DNA from: Reticulitermes lucifugus
Lineage: Eukaryota; Arthropoda; Insecta; Blattodea; Rhinotermitidae
NCBI GenBank assembly: GCA_026260175.1
Contig: JAKCWW010007091.1
Location: 347 to 30,318 of the forward strand
Direction: 5' to 3'
DNA: 29,972 nucleotides
Shown piece by piece: positions 9,522-18,066 of the stretch (its first letter is position 1; every line of letters starts with the position of its first letter). Made by a program: the position numbers and the translations under genes. The notes beneath the pieces were generated by a model. That model saw only the letters and a program-made list of their open reading frames with translations. It ran no database searches and had not been told where the DNA came from.

Positions 9522-9736
9522 CAGAGTTTTGCACCATATTTCCCCTGGTGGACCTGCATGTTGTATATTACTGTCAATTTTACACCATATTTTTCCTGGT
9601 GGACCTGCATGTTGTATACTACTGACAGTTTTGCACCATATTTCCCCTGGTGGACCTGCATGTTGTATACTACTGACAGTTTTGCACCATATTTTCCCTG
9701 GTAGACCTGCATGTTGTATACTACTGACAGTTTTCC
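9522..9736. repeat. 51-base minisatellite, four units plus a partial
   Basis: The landmark 'gcaccatatt' (or 'acaccatatt') occurs at 9531, 9582, 9633 and 9684, exactly 51 bases apart, and a partial fifth unit ends near 9736. The last units are almost identical. Since 51 is divisible by three, the array keeps three reading frames open (plus 9402-9704, plus 9529-9807, minus 9982-9425). The 185-residue minus frame with a 17-residue repeat is therefore not good evidence of a protein. Confidence 0.9.
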
Positions 9737-10118
9737 CTCAACAATCAGATTGTGAAGGAAGGCAGCCGCGCATAGAGGTTCAGACAGCTTCCATGTGTGC
9801 CATGTGAGATTCGAGTTTTTAACGGCGGTGACTTTGAAAATTGATGTCTTCTGGGATGTGATGCTGCATAGTATGGTACTTACCGATATGTAGATAGGTG
9901 AGTGTGACTGTGAAAATATTTCACGTACTGTAAATGCACGTGGTCCCGGATTGGAACAGCCGATGTAGAGTCTCAGTACCACAGTTTATCCTTGTAACAG
10001 AATCGCGTCTTGTTTTAAACCATGATGCCGATAACACAGCACTTTTTTTTACAGTTTTCTATAACGTGTTAGAATTAGTTCGTGATGTGAGGGCTTTCAC
10101 AGCGTCCTTGATGAAGGA

Positions 10119-10278
10119 TAAAGTCTTGTGGGGTGTAACGCCGTGTCGATTGATAACTACCGACGTTTCGGAGGGGATTTCAGTGTTCAGGACCTTGAAG
10201 ATGGAGACAGGACCCTCCCCCAAGACGTTCGTAACGAACTATTAATCTCCATGGCATAATATTCCCAGAAGACTTTAT
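10119..10278. mobile_element. FB-A-related palindromic element
   Basis: 'ataaagtctt' at 10119 pairs with 'aagactttat' ending at 10278, and the arms pair imperfectly toward a centre near 10200. The left arm holds 'taccgacgtttcggagggga', close to the FB-A core, and 'gaccttgaagatggagac' lies in the loop. The arms are more diverged than in copy 1. The FB-A right-end block is not seen, and no target duplication is clear. Confidence 0.6.
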
Positions 10279-11579
10279 ATACGAAATAAGCTGCTGTTAA
10301 CTGAATCGGGTACGTTTATTGTAGAAATTATTGTCAGAATTATAATGTCCACGGTGTTTTGTTTTGATGCTGAACATATTGTGAGCGTAAGTAACACTTA
10401 GAATAACGTTACTTAAATGAAAATGAACTTGTATTGACTAATGGAACGTAGTAACCTCACATTATGGTTGACTGAATTTATAGGCAGACCGTTTGAAGGG
10501 GTGGGCAGTGACGGACTGTACTCAGCGACTGGTCACTATCTGGTTTTCATTTGAGAACATTTCATAAGATAAAAATAGAAAATTGAAAGAGACGCGGTGT
10601 TTTGATTCAAACTTCAACTTTTTTTAGGAATAAGTAACCTTATGTATATAAAGTCACGTACGTATTCCTGAAAAATGTTATTTATTCCTCGGAACTGTAC
10701 CATGGTGTAACTTGTTGCGTCAAGTGTGGAATGGGCACGTCATAGTTCCAGAAGTGTTTCTTTTATGTTACCACAACCTGGGACACTGTTTATTTCATGT
10801 CTACATAAAATTGTTGAGTTATTTATAATTGTCAGTATCAAATTTAATCTAAATTGGTCGATTAATATCATATATATAACATGTTGATGGATATGTCCAC
10901 ATTGTGTTCTTTTGTTCGAAGTAAACATAAAAGTGTAAGCAAACAGCGCGTTTTTGACCACATAAGTGCATAATCCGGGCTTGCACATCTTCGCGATTCT
11001 GTTTTTGCATAATTTGCTATAGCAGATGGTTCAGATGATTTCTAATTTTCCATGTGTTTGGCGTTTGTTTGAACGAGCTTCGTCGTGACCTTTGAAGACT
11101 GAAATGTACGTATCTTCTGTGTATATGAATTCAGTTCGTACCTCACAGAGAACGCAGGCCGTTTCCACTACAAAATAATTCGTTAGGAGAAATAACACGT
11201 GTTTATTTCGAGACTCACCGTGACCCGTAAACAGGCGGTGTGGCCGGCAGCACCTGTGGATGACATGAAGCCAGTTCCGTACGATGCACAATCGTTAGGC
11301 ACCGTCATGGAAAGTTAAGTCTCCACGGCAACATGGCGCCCCTGCTTTAAAGGGTTAAACAACTTGAGGGTACATCATGCCGTCAGTAGGCAACCTTACA
11401 GAAGAAAAGTCCTGTGTATTCAACGAGCGATCGTGGTAACAATCGTCCCAATACCAACTCTCTCGAAATCAGTAGCGTGCCTGTGCTAATGCTGTCAGAC
11501 ACTGTTTTACATGTAACGGACTGTGCTGTAGGTAATAAGGAATGTCATACAACATATATCTTGATTTTGTAACTTTGCT
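10279..11579. other. No gene found; one isolated piggyBac-like end
   Basis: At 11344-11358 the sequence 'gctttaaagggttaa' equals the right end of the MITE at 18471-18814, including the TTAA, but no partner end was found upstream. The rest is AT-rich with short frames on the minus strand (10988-10740, 11291-11031) that have no family features. Confidence 0.45.
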
Positions 11580-11584
11580 AGTGG

Positions 11585-12160
11585 GTAGGGTACGGTTGGA
11601 CGTTCGAGGAATAGTGGTTCGATTCCTGGAAGGGGCAAGAGATTTTTCTGTTCACAAATTACAGATCGGTCCTAAGGCCATCAAATTGGTACCTGGAACT
11701 CTTCTGTAAAGGGTACAGTGGCCGGGGCGTGAAGCTCATCACTCTCCTCCATTTAGTGCCGAGGGTAACAACGCGTGGAGCTGTGCTTTCAGTCCACCTT
11801 ATACCTTTAATGGCGTAGAAAGGGTCACTTCTATGTAGTGTTGAGGGTAATAATCAGTGGAGCCGCACCTGCATTGTCCCATTGCCTTCGTTGGTATGAA
11901 TAGTGTCACCACTGTATAGTGCCAAGGTTAAAGATGAGTGGAGTTACACCTTTATTCCCGCACACGCCTTCATGACGTGCACAGTGTCACCCCAGTCTTG
12001 TTCCGCGATTAAGAATGAGTGGAACTATACTTCCACTTCCCCACATGCCTTAATGGCAGGAATAGGGTTACTTTTGTCTAGTGCCGAGCGTACGAATGAA
12101 TGCAGATGTACCTCCACTCCCCCGTACGCCATCAAGGTGTGCACAGCGACAACCTTACCT
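11585..12160 (+). repeat. SINE-1 copy with five tandem tail modules
   Basis: The head has 'acggttggacgttcgagg', a B-box 'ggttcgattcc' near 11621-11631, 'aaggggcaagagatt', and 'cagtggccggggcgtgaagc' near 11716-11735. Then the usual 3' module (agtgccgag-gtta-a-aat-agtgga-gct... to 'gcgt-acagggtcac') occurs five times. A normal SINE-1 has this module once. Polymerase III boxes look reasonable, but the tail ends in 'accttacctg' instead of a clean TTTACC array. Confidence 0.8.
11755..12160 (+). repeat. Tandem array of the SINE-1 3' module, 81-82 base period, five units
   Basis: The 'agtgcc' landmark or its variant falls at 11755, 11837, 11918, 11999 and 12080. The units differ by many substitutions, so the array is old or was built stepwise. 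The period is close to 81, so the frame at 11903-12166 stays open through three units and shows a 27-residue periodic pattern, which is a by-product. Confidence 0.85.
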
Positions 12161-12374
12161 GTATAGCTCGCTTCTGCGACGAATGTAGCTTGCTTCTGTT
12201 TTACTACATCTGTTGTGGCATAACGTGGCTGGCGAATGCCTCGTGGGAATTTAGAGAACAGACTGAAAGTACTTCCTACAGAGTCCATGGAGTAAAGGTC
12301 TCGTACTGGAGATCTAATCCGCCTAAGAAATTACTTTCGTTTTGTTGAACGCGAACGTTATCATGTTTACAGGA

Positions 12375-12430
12375 GACCGCCACTGGTCACTGTCCTGAGC
12401 CAGATGAATCCATTTCACCCCCTCCCTGCG
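12375..12430 (+). repeat. Short fragment of the insect '...FMEPEGSLPHSQ...' repeat
   Basis: 'cactgtcctgagccagatga' followed by 'atccatttcaccccctcc' matches, from memory, the later part of the repeat whose better copy lies at 28318-28504 (there 'ctgagccagatgaatac'). It is too short to say more. Confidence 0.4.
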
Positions 12431-12741
12431 TATTTATTTTAAGATCCGTTGTGCTGTTATCATTTATCTACCCCTACTCTTTGTAAGCTGTGTTTTTTCC
12501 GTCGGGGTTTTTCCAACCAAAACCTTGCGTGCTGCATGCCTTGTCCCTCCCATCGTCATCGATTTGATCACGATAATGATATTTGGGGAGGAGTGCAGAC
12601 AGTCAAGTTGCTCACGATGTTTTTTTCCCCCATGCCCCTCCTAGGTTCAAATAGCGCCCTTTTTTTCAAACTTCTTCAGCCTGTAATTACAAACACCACG
12701 TAAGGCGCACAACATAAGAATTATTTATTATTTGTCGTATT

Positions 12742-12782
12742 CACTCAACATGTTTCGAGCCAATGAATCATCTTCAGGGGTG
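12742..12782 (-). ncRNA. Hammerhead-ribozyme-like motif 3
   Basis: Minus-strand core CTGAAGA, extra T, a weak helix II region ('gattcattggctc', only two outer pairs), GAAAC-AT-GTT. The flanks CACCC and GAGTG pair at four of five positions. Helix II is decayed here, so this copy is likely inactive. Confidence 0.45.
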
Positions 12783-13184
12783 CTGTTTAAATTACCAGTG
12801 GTAATCCTGTCCAGGGTTATTACAAAACGCTTACCCCGTTATTGAAAGCTTTGTGTGAATGGTATTAAACCTTTAGTGATATCTTGCATGCGTGTCGTAT
12901 ACTTCTGTCAAGTAAGGCGATTTTGATTAATTACGTAAATAAGGTCCTAAAATAGTGATAATTTTATTAACAAAATTCTGAAACAGGTTTCGAACCATGA
13001 ATGTGATTACAGTAGCGTTGTTCAAAGTATAGCTAATACATTTGTAGCATTGTGGAAGGTCATGCAGGTAGACTGTGTTTACATACGTGTATCTATACTT
13101 TGTATGTTGCTCATTGTGGTGTGACCGTGACTTGTAATACTATAGTGTTGAATGCTAACTGGCCAGTCTGGTTACAGAGTAAAA
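12783..13184. other. No recognisable feature
   Basis: AT-rich sequence with no repeat match inside the window that I can see. Confidence 0.5.
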
Positions 13185-13432
13185 TTTTCTCTGTACGCGC
13201 CATGAAGGCGTATAGAATGCAGGTATAGCTCCACTCATTCTCAACCTCGGCAGTAGATGGAGGTCAGTGGTAGGTCTCACGCTCCAGCTGCCTTTATTCC
13301 AGTTTCCATTGAATAGGAGGCTGGACGGGCTCCAGAGGCTGCCTGGAGAAAAGACAAATCTCTTGCCCTTCGGGATTCGAACCCCGGTTCGTCCATCACG
13401 TAGTCTAGTCACCAAACCGACTACACGAGATC
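13185..13432 (-). repeat. SINE-1 copy, near full length
   Basis: Minus-strand head with A-box-like 'tgtagtcggtttggtgacta', B-box 'gggttcgaatccc' (about 13373-13385) and 'gaagggcaagagatttgtct'. Next come 'ggagcccgtccagcctccta' and 'ttcaatggaaactggaa', then the 'gaggttgagaatgagtggag' tail module and 'gcgtacagag'. The tail A/T-rich end is on the plus-left side near 13180. It is one of the best-preserved copies. The open frame 13415-13155 is a by-product. Confidence 0.8.
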
Positions 13433-13860
13433 GTAATTAGTGTTATAATTCAGCACGATCTTATTACAGTTGTGATATTCCCTTAATGCCAGAAACCATT
13501 GTTGACCCCGTATGTTTGAATTTCCCACCGGCATATGAACACCATAAATGAAAATAAATCGGATAATTTTCTAATTATGACGTAAGGAAGTACGTCACTG
13601 TCTGATGATGCACCCTCAAAGTTGTAGATATAGTGTAGCTAGGTTTTTCTGCCCGCGGCGTAGTAGCCGACCTTGGAGTAAAGGGGATCCATCTTTTGTT
13701 GAAAATCGCTTACTCGAGAACAACGGACCTTCGATACACGCACGGCCTTGAGGAATACAAGCCAAGGTTTCGTGAGGTTTTGGCGTCGTGGTCAGTTGGC
13801 TTTGCGTGAGACCCACCAATTTTATGGAACATCTTCGGGCTAGGAACAGATTGCTGAATC
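13433..13860. other. No recognisable feature
   Basis: Contains 'gtctgatgatgcaccctc' at about 13600, which resembles a CUGAUGA box but is not followed by GAAA, so it is not counted as a hammerhead. The minus open frame 13819-13616 has no family features. Confidence 0.5.
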
Positions 13861-14010
13861 AGTATAGCCGATTAGGCCTTTGGCAGGACGACCTAGGAAA
13901 TGGGTTTTCGATTCCTGACAGGGCATAAATTTCTCCTTCGTGCCCAGCCACTTGTCCGGGCTCTTTGTCCGATGGCGACTTGTGCTTTCAGCTGACCACA
14001 CATTTGTATC
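13861..14010 (+). repeat. Degenerate SINE-1 head
   Basis: 'cagtatagccgattaggc', 'ggacgacctaggaaatgggt' and the B-box-like 'ttttcgattcctgacagggc' (13906-13925) follow the family order. Downstream similarity fades. A further block at about 14090-14130 ('gacccaccatttgctcagta') may be the body of the same copy, displaced by unrelated sequence. Confidence 0.5.
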
Positions 14011-14324
14011 TCACGTCGAATTTGAGACTTGTTGGAACCATGTCTTCACTGCACCCCAAGTTTTCATGTCGCAGTACTTAAGTTAAGCACAGGGCCAACT
14101 TGACCCACCATTTGCTCAGTAAGTTTTTGGTACAAACTTCGATGGACCTGTCACTTTACAAGGACTGCCGCCAGGGGTACTTTTTATGAACTGTGGATCC
14201 TAAAGGTTAATATTAATCGATTTTTTTTGTGATAACGACGCTATTACAAAATCAAACGTTATGTCTATAGAATGAATACAGTCACGATAACATCTGTGAC
14301 ACAATGAGGTTCGAACCGAGTACT

Positions 14325-14697
14325 TGTGTAGAGAGTTACTGCGTATTCGATGAAACTATGATGTTTAGTTTATTTGTGGTGAAGGGCCCCGCAGCAGATG
14401 CTACAGACGCACCGCAGCCTTGAGGCTTATTGTACAACCCTGTGATGAAGATGATTAGTATTTTTCGTTTTTCAAAGTGATGGAGCACCGGTGGAATGAA
14501 ATTGACAGGGGAAAACCGAAGTACTTGGGGGGGGGGGGACCTGTCCCATTGACACTTTGTCCACCACAGATCCCACTGACCCGGGCCTGCATGGTGAGAG
14601 GCCGGCGACTAACCGCCTGAGCCATGGCACGGCCCTGTCTAGTGAGTTACTGCGTAACGTGTTCTCGATTGTTCGATGAAACTATGATGTTTAGTTT
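14325..14697 (-). repeat. SINE-2 copy (14372-14635) between long direct repeats
   Basis: Minus-strand 5' end 'gggccgtgccatggctcagg' near 14635, then 'cggcctctcaccatgcaggc', 'gtcagtgggatctgtggtgg', a G/C homopolymer (G-run on plus at about 14527-14538), and the conserved 3' end 'gtctgtagcatctgctgcgg'. No B box remains. The element is flanked by 14325-14371 and 14636-14697, which are near-identical except for 15 extra bases in the right copy (14657-14671). Either this is a very long target duplication or the SINE entered one unit of an older duplication. Confidence 0.75.
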
Positions 14698-14830
14698 GTG
14701 CATACAGGAACTTAACGAGTAATGCCAATATTGTGCGTTAACATGATATTTTATATATATGAATATATTTGTAAAGACATACAAGTTATAGAATAGTTTA
14801 GTTAATGGTATTATGCTAGTAAATACCTAA

Positions 14831-14921
14831 AACTCGGTTTAAACGATCCAGCTGCCGTGAGTTTTAATAAGATAATAAAAAATAAACTCGATTAAACTGT
14901 CCATCAGCCGTGAATTTTTGT
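14831..14921. repeat. Degenerate 53-base direct duplication
   Basis: 'aactcggtttaaacgatcca' at 14831 and 'aactcgattaaactgtccat' at 14884 begin two related units that also share 'gccgtga-tttt'. The region around them is AT-rich. Confidence 0.65.
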
Positions 14922-15168
14922 TTGCTGTCTTTTATTTTGTGCTAATGAAATACCGAAAATGCAGATGAATGCGTAAAGCAGTTTTTATTATACTTTTTAA
15001 GTAAAATATAGAGATCTGTTTCATCTATATATATTTTAATGGCTGTACTTGGCCAATTTTAAAACCACGAGAACATGCGCAAAGAGTATATTATTCCTTA
15101 TAGGGAATAATAAGTAATTATATGTCTTCATAATTTTATAATGTTGTAATTTTAACTTTAACTGTAAA

Positions 15169-15182
15169 GGGGAGATCTCCCC
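15169..15182. other. Perfect 14-base palindrome
   Basis: 'ggggagatctcccc' is its own reverse complement with no spacer. It could be a protein-binding site or chance. Confidence 0.5.
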
Positions 15183-15220
15183 ATCAACATGTACTTTTCT
15201 TTTATGATTTTGTGAGTTTA

Positions 15221-15261
15221 TACCTGATGATGGCCAGCGTACGCGGCCGAAACACGTAGTA
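15221..15261 (+). ncRNA. Hammerhead-ribozyme-like motif 4, interrupted by a SINE
   Basis: Core CTGATGA at 15224-15230, extra T, helix II ggcc with ggcc around 'agcgtacgc', GAAAC at 15249-15253, loop 'ac', then GTA. Helix I is TAC (15221-15223) with GTA (15259-15261). A SINE-1b element was inserted right after it, so 15247-15261 is repeated at 15631-15645. The original downstream flank continues from 15646. Confidence 0.55.
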
Positions 15262-15645
15262 AAAGGTAAAGGTAAAGTTCACCGTAGAACAGGCCATGAA
15301 GGCCCAGAGGGGGAGTAGAGGTATTATTATTATGATTATTATTAATACCTCTACTCCCCCTCTGGGCCTTCATGGCCTGTTCTAGGGTGAATTTTACCTT
15401 TACCTAGCTCTACTGTTTCTTTAACCTCGGCCCTAGATGGGGTGGGTGTTCAACGCCACGCCCTGGCCGCTTTACTCCCGGGAATGACCCGGTACCCATT
15501 GTACAGAAGGCTGGGTAGGCCCCAGGGCCGGTCTGGGCGGGTGCTGAAAATCTCGCCCCCCACTGGGATTCGATCCCCGGACCGCCCAGCTCGTAGCGAG
15601 TCGCTATACCGACTACGCTATCCTGGCACACCGAAACACGTAGTA
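15247..15645 (-). repeat. SINE-1b insertion (15262-15630) with 15-base target duplication and palindromic tail
   Basis: 'ccgaaacacgtagta' is identical at 15247-15261 and 15631-15645. On the minus strand the insert has A-box 'tagcgtagtcggtatagcga', B-box-like 'gggatcgaatccc', 'gcgagattttcagcaccc', the SINE-1 middle ('ggcctacccagccttctgta') and 'gaggttaaagaaac'. Its 3' part is an inverted duplication: 15342-15404 pairs almost perfectly with 15262-15325, around an ATT-rich loop, and both arms end in 'tttacc' repeats. The identical duplication and well-kept promoter boxes suggest a fairly recent insertion. Confidence 0.85.
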
Positions 15646-16292
15646 GGATAATAAAAAAGGAGTATGAAGATCGTGTTGTTCATTCTGTATAGATTGAAAT
15701 AGTGATTATATATTTTGTTTTGTAGTGAAGAAGTATTCGTATCCATCAGACACGAGTTGTTGTTTTATGTCTTGTGTTTCATGTAAAGAAAGTATCAAAA
15801 ACTCGGATCAGGCGAATGCTTGTGAAAGTGTAGACTGTGCTGTGGTACCAGCAGTACGGCCTTGGGAAATGGCGAGTGATACAATACAGAGAAAGACTTG
15901 CACACCGGGCACTAATTGCACGAGGCGTAACAAAATAATTTCCGCGTCTTAATAAAGTGAAATTATCTGCCGTTACGTTCACGCGTCTGCCTTTTGTTTC
16001 TTAGAATTTCGGTGCCGACGAAATTCGCTCGGGCTTTTCGTAATGTCCAGTAGATGCGTACTTCTGTGTTGTAATTGTAATAACCCCTAATTCAAGTTTT
16101 TTTTTTTGGATGAAAATCATTACGCTGTTCTTCTGTTATGGTTGCGCATGCTGGTAAGACCGACTTGTCCCCATGAAGCAGGGTCCACTTGGCCCCGTAC
16201 CCGCGTTGTCATCCAGTAACGTCCATTACATTCCACCTTATAATGCGGACACCTTTGACCTTCCCTGTTATCACCAGTATGTCGCTGTTGTA
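15646..16292 (+). other. Unassigned; includes a cysteine-rich open frame
   Basis: 'tattttgttttgtag' at about 15710-15724 resembles a splice acceptor. The open frame 15725-15952 encodes 75 residues with several Cys ('SCCFMSCVSCKES', 'ACESVDC'). Its stop codon overlaps an AATAAA at 15951-15956. This could be a terminal exon, part of an LTR, or chance; I do not recognise the protein. Further on, 'ttcggtgccgacgaaattcg' at about 16007 vaguely resembles a retroelement primer-binding region. Confidence 0.2.
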
Positions 16293-16606
16293 AACATTTT
16301 CCGGGGCCGTGCCATGGATCAGGTGGTTCGTTGCCGGCCTCTCATCGCGGAGGCCCGGGTTCGATCCCGGGTCAGTCCATGTGGGATTTGTGGTGNNNNN
16401 NNNNNNNNNNNNNNNNNNNNNNNNNNNNNNNNNNNNNNNNNNNNNNNNNNNNNNNNNNNNNNNNNNNNNNNNNNNNNNNNNNNNNNNNNNNNNNNNNNNN
16501 NNNNNNNNNNNNNNNNNNNNNNNAGGGTTGCACAATAAGCCTCAAGGCTGCGGTGCGTCTGTAGCATCTGCTGCGGGGCCCTTCATAAAAAAAAGAACAT
16601 TTTCCG
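16293..16606 (+). repeat. SINE-2 copy (16304-16595) with target duplication, A-tail and an internal gap
   Basis: 'aacattttccg' is present at 16293-16303 and 16596-16606. The insert starts 'ggggccgtgccatggatcag', has a B-box 'gggttcgatcccg' inside a perfect T-arm-like stem (cccgg with ccggg, about 16354-16371), then enters the N gap. It resumes with 'gggttgcacaataagcctca' and ends 'gggcccttcataaaaaaaag'. The order and orientation match the inverse of the copy at 14372-14635. The head is tRNA-like, but its acceptor ends do not pair, so it is not a tRNA gene. Confidence 0.85.
16396..16523. other. Assembly gap (128 N)
   Basis: All bases are undetermined. Frames reported across it are meaningless. 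It lies inside a SINE-2 copy. Confidence 1.
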
Positions 16607-16639
16607 TGGACCAGTTCAGCTGGGGATATGTCATGAATG

Positions 16640-16883
16640 CTGTGTCCTGAGGTCTTCGCTCGTATGAGATGTTGGGCGGTGTAGGTTGGTATTTGGTTAC
16701 CGACGTTTCGGGGCAACATCGGATCCATTTTCGAGGGTCAAGCAGAATGTTGAAGATGGGACCGGCGTGTGGTCCCGAAACGTCGGTAGCGACATACCAA
16801 CGTACGCCGCACAATTTCCTTGAAGAAGGAAGACCTCAAGTATACCGCTGCGGAAGCTTGACATCTCTCATCACTGTGTCCTG
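16640..16883. mobile_element. FB-A palindromic element, copy 3
   Basis: 'ctgtgtcctg' at 16640-16649 and 16874-16883 flanks the element. The arm at about 16672-16728, with 'ggtaggttggtattt'-like sequence and 'taccgacgtttcggggcaac', pairs with about 16757-16813 ('ggtcccgaaacgtcggtagc'). The right end past the palindrome reads 'cgctgcggaagcttgacatc', which corresponds to the copy-1 end. The frames 16669-16932 and 16814-16542 run through the arms. Confidence 0.75.
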
Positions 16884-16984
16884 TTTACAGGTTTCATGCA
16901 GTAACGGAACGTGTTTGTGTATCCGTCTATAACTCGCTATCGGTGGAACGGCGATGGCTGTCATATAGGCTGCGCGCTTTACAA

Positions 16985-17145
16985 CTGGAACACCTCCATT
17001 CGATACCCGGCAGGAACATACTTTGCTGTTCTTGACAGCGTCCAGACAGCTCAGGGGTCTACCTAGCCTCTTTCCTCCCCAGTGTACACCGGAGATATTT
17101 GTTGGGGGTTATAGAGGCCGGGGCGTGAAGCTGAACTCTCGTCTA
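16985..17145 (+). repeat. SINE-1 copy, partial
   Basis: B-box-like 'cattcgatacccggcaggaa' near 16998, then 'tcaggggtctacctagcctc', 'cagtgtacaccgg' and 'gaggccggggcgtgaagctg'. The 3' module and tail are missing. Confidence 0.65.
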
Positions 17146-17857
17146 ATATCGATAATGGGTAGTTCAGTACAGGAGTTCCCTGTTTTTCGATTCTCCGGTA
17201 TCCGTTTATCCGAATATACGAGGCCAAAGTTTTGAGGAACTATACACAAAAATTTGTCGTACTTCCATGAATCGCGAATTCTCCAGCAGTTTCAACCAGT
17301 TCCCTATCTTGTGTTAAAACGAAACTTTTTAAATGCTTAATTTAATAAGTGTACATTTGTAAAAGTACTGTACCTATCAGCCCCGTCTTCCGTAACCCAT
17401 ATTTACATTTTCTTATAGGCGGGAATTCCTCGCTTAAAGAGGACTCGCTCTACGTGGCGTTTTTCTGGGTCACATTTGACCACGGATATCGAGGGCCCTG
17501 TGTATCAGATCAGTAAGGAGACTTGAGGAAGTATTATTAGGTAGTTCGTATGAGAATTAACCTTTGTCTGAGACGATGCGCTTGAGGTGGTTTGTGTCGG
17601 AATTGACGCGAGTCTCGGGGTAGTAATCCTGCTAGTTCGTATCAGAATTAGCCACTGGTTGTAACATCAAGGAACTCTGAATTTTGACACATTGTGCTTA
17701 TATGTTTCGTTTGATTCTCGCAATAGATGCGAGTTCTTTCCTTACACAACATTAACTGATTGGTCTTTCTCATGGAGACGTAGTTTCTTGTTTGTTTAGG
17801 TTCATCCGACATAAGTAAATTTTTATTTTCTATATTCAATACATATATTTCATTGAA
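17146..17857. other. No gene found; a short direct repeat at 17543 and 17632
   Basis: 'tagttcgtatgagaattaac' near 17543 recurs as 'tagttcgtatcagaattagc' near 17633, about 90 bases apart. Nothing else is recognised. The minus open frame 17935-17648 overlaps hammerhead-like motif 5. Confidence 0.45.
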
Positions 17858-17906
17858 GATGGTCCAACATGTTTCGAACCTTATGAGGTTCATCTTCAGG
17901 GACATC
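17858..17906 (-). ncRNA. Hammerhead-ribozyme-like motif 5, best paired copy
   Basis: Minus-strand core CTGAAGA, extra T, helix II gaacc with ggttc (loop 'tcataa'), GAAAC-AT-GTT. Helix I is the longest of the set: GATGTCC before the core pairs with GGACCATC after it, seven pairs with one bulged C. Of all copies this has the most complete three-helix fold. Confidence 0.6.
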
Positions 17907-18066
17907 TGTTTTAAATTACACCAACCTTTCTTCAAAGGTACATGTTAGGTTATACACTTTAAAATGTTGTCTGTCGTCTTGTGGTTACTATATATCAGGT
18001 TGTATGTTCGCTTGTGGATGGTTGGGACTGTGTGTGAGGTAGGAACTAAGGTTTTTTTTGTAGGTG

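Noticed and set aside
9425-9982. 185-residue minus-strand frame with 17-residue repeats
   Set aside because: It is kept open by the 51-base minisatellite, whose period is a multiple of three. Two plus frames are open over the same bases, and no domain is recognisable outside the repeat.
11903-12166. 87-residue frame with 27-residue repeats
   Set aside because: It is a translation of the tandem SINE tail module, whose period is about 81 bases.
16000-16030. Retroelement primer-binding site ('ggtgccgacgaaattcg')
   Set aside because: It cannot be matched to a specific tRNA 3' end by eye, and no LTR borders are clear.
16303-16380. Possible tRNA gene with a perfect T-arm
   Set aside because: The acceptor ends do not pair, and the same head is followed by the SINE-2 body with an A-tail and target duplication.
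16173-16728. Several 77-121 residue frames across the N gap
   Set aside because: Their length comes from undetermined bases, and both sides belong to a SINE-2 copy.
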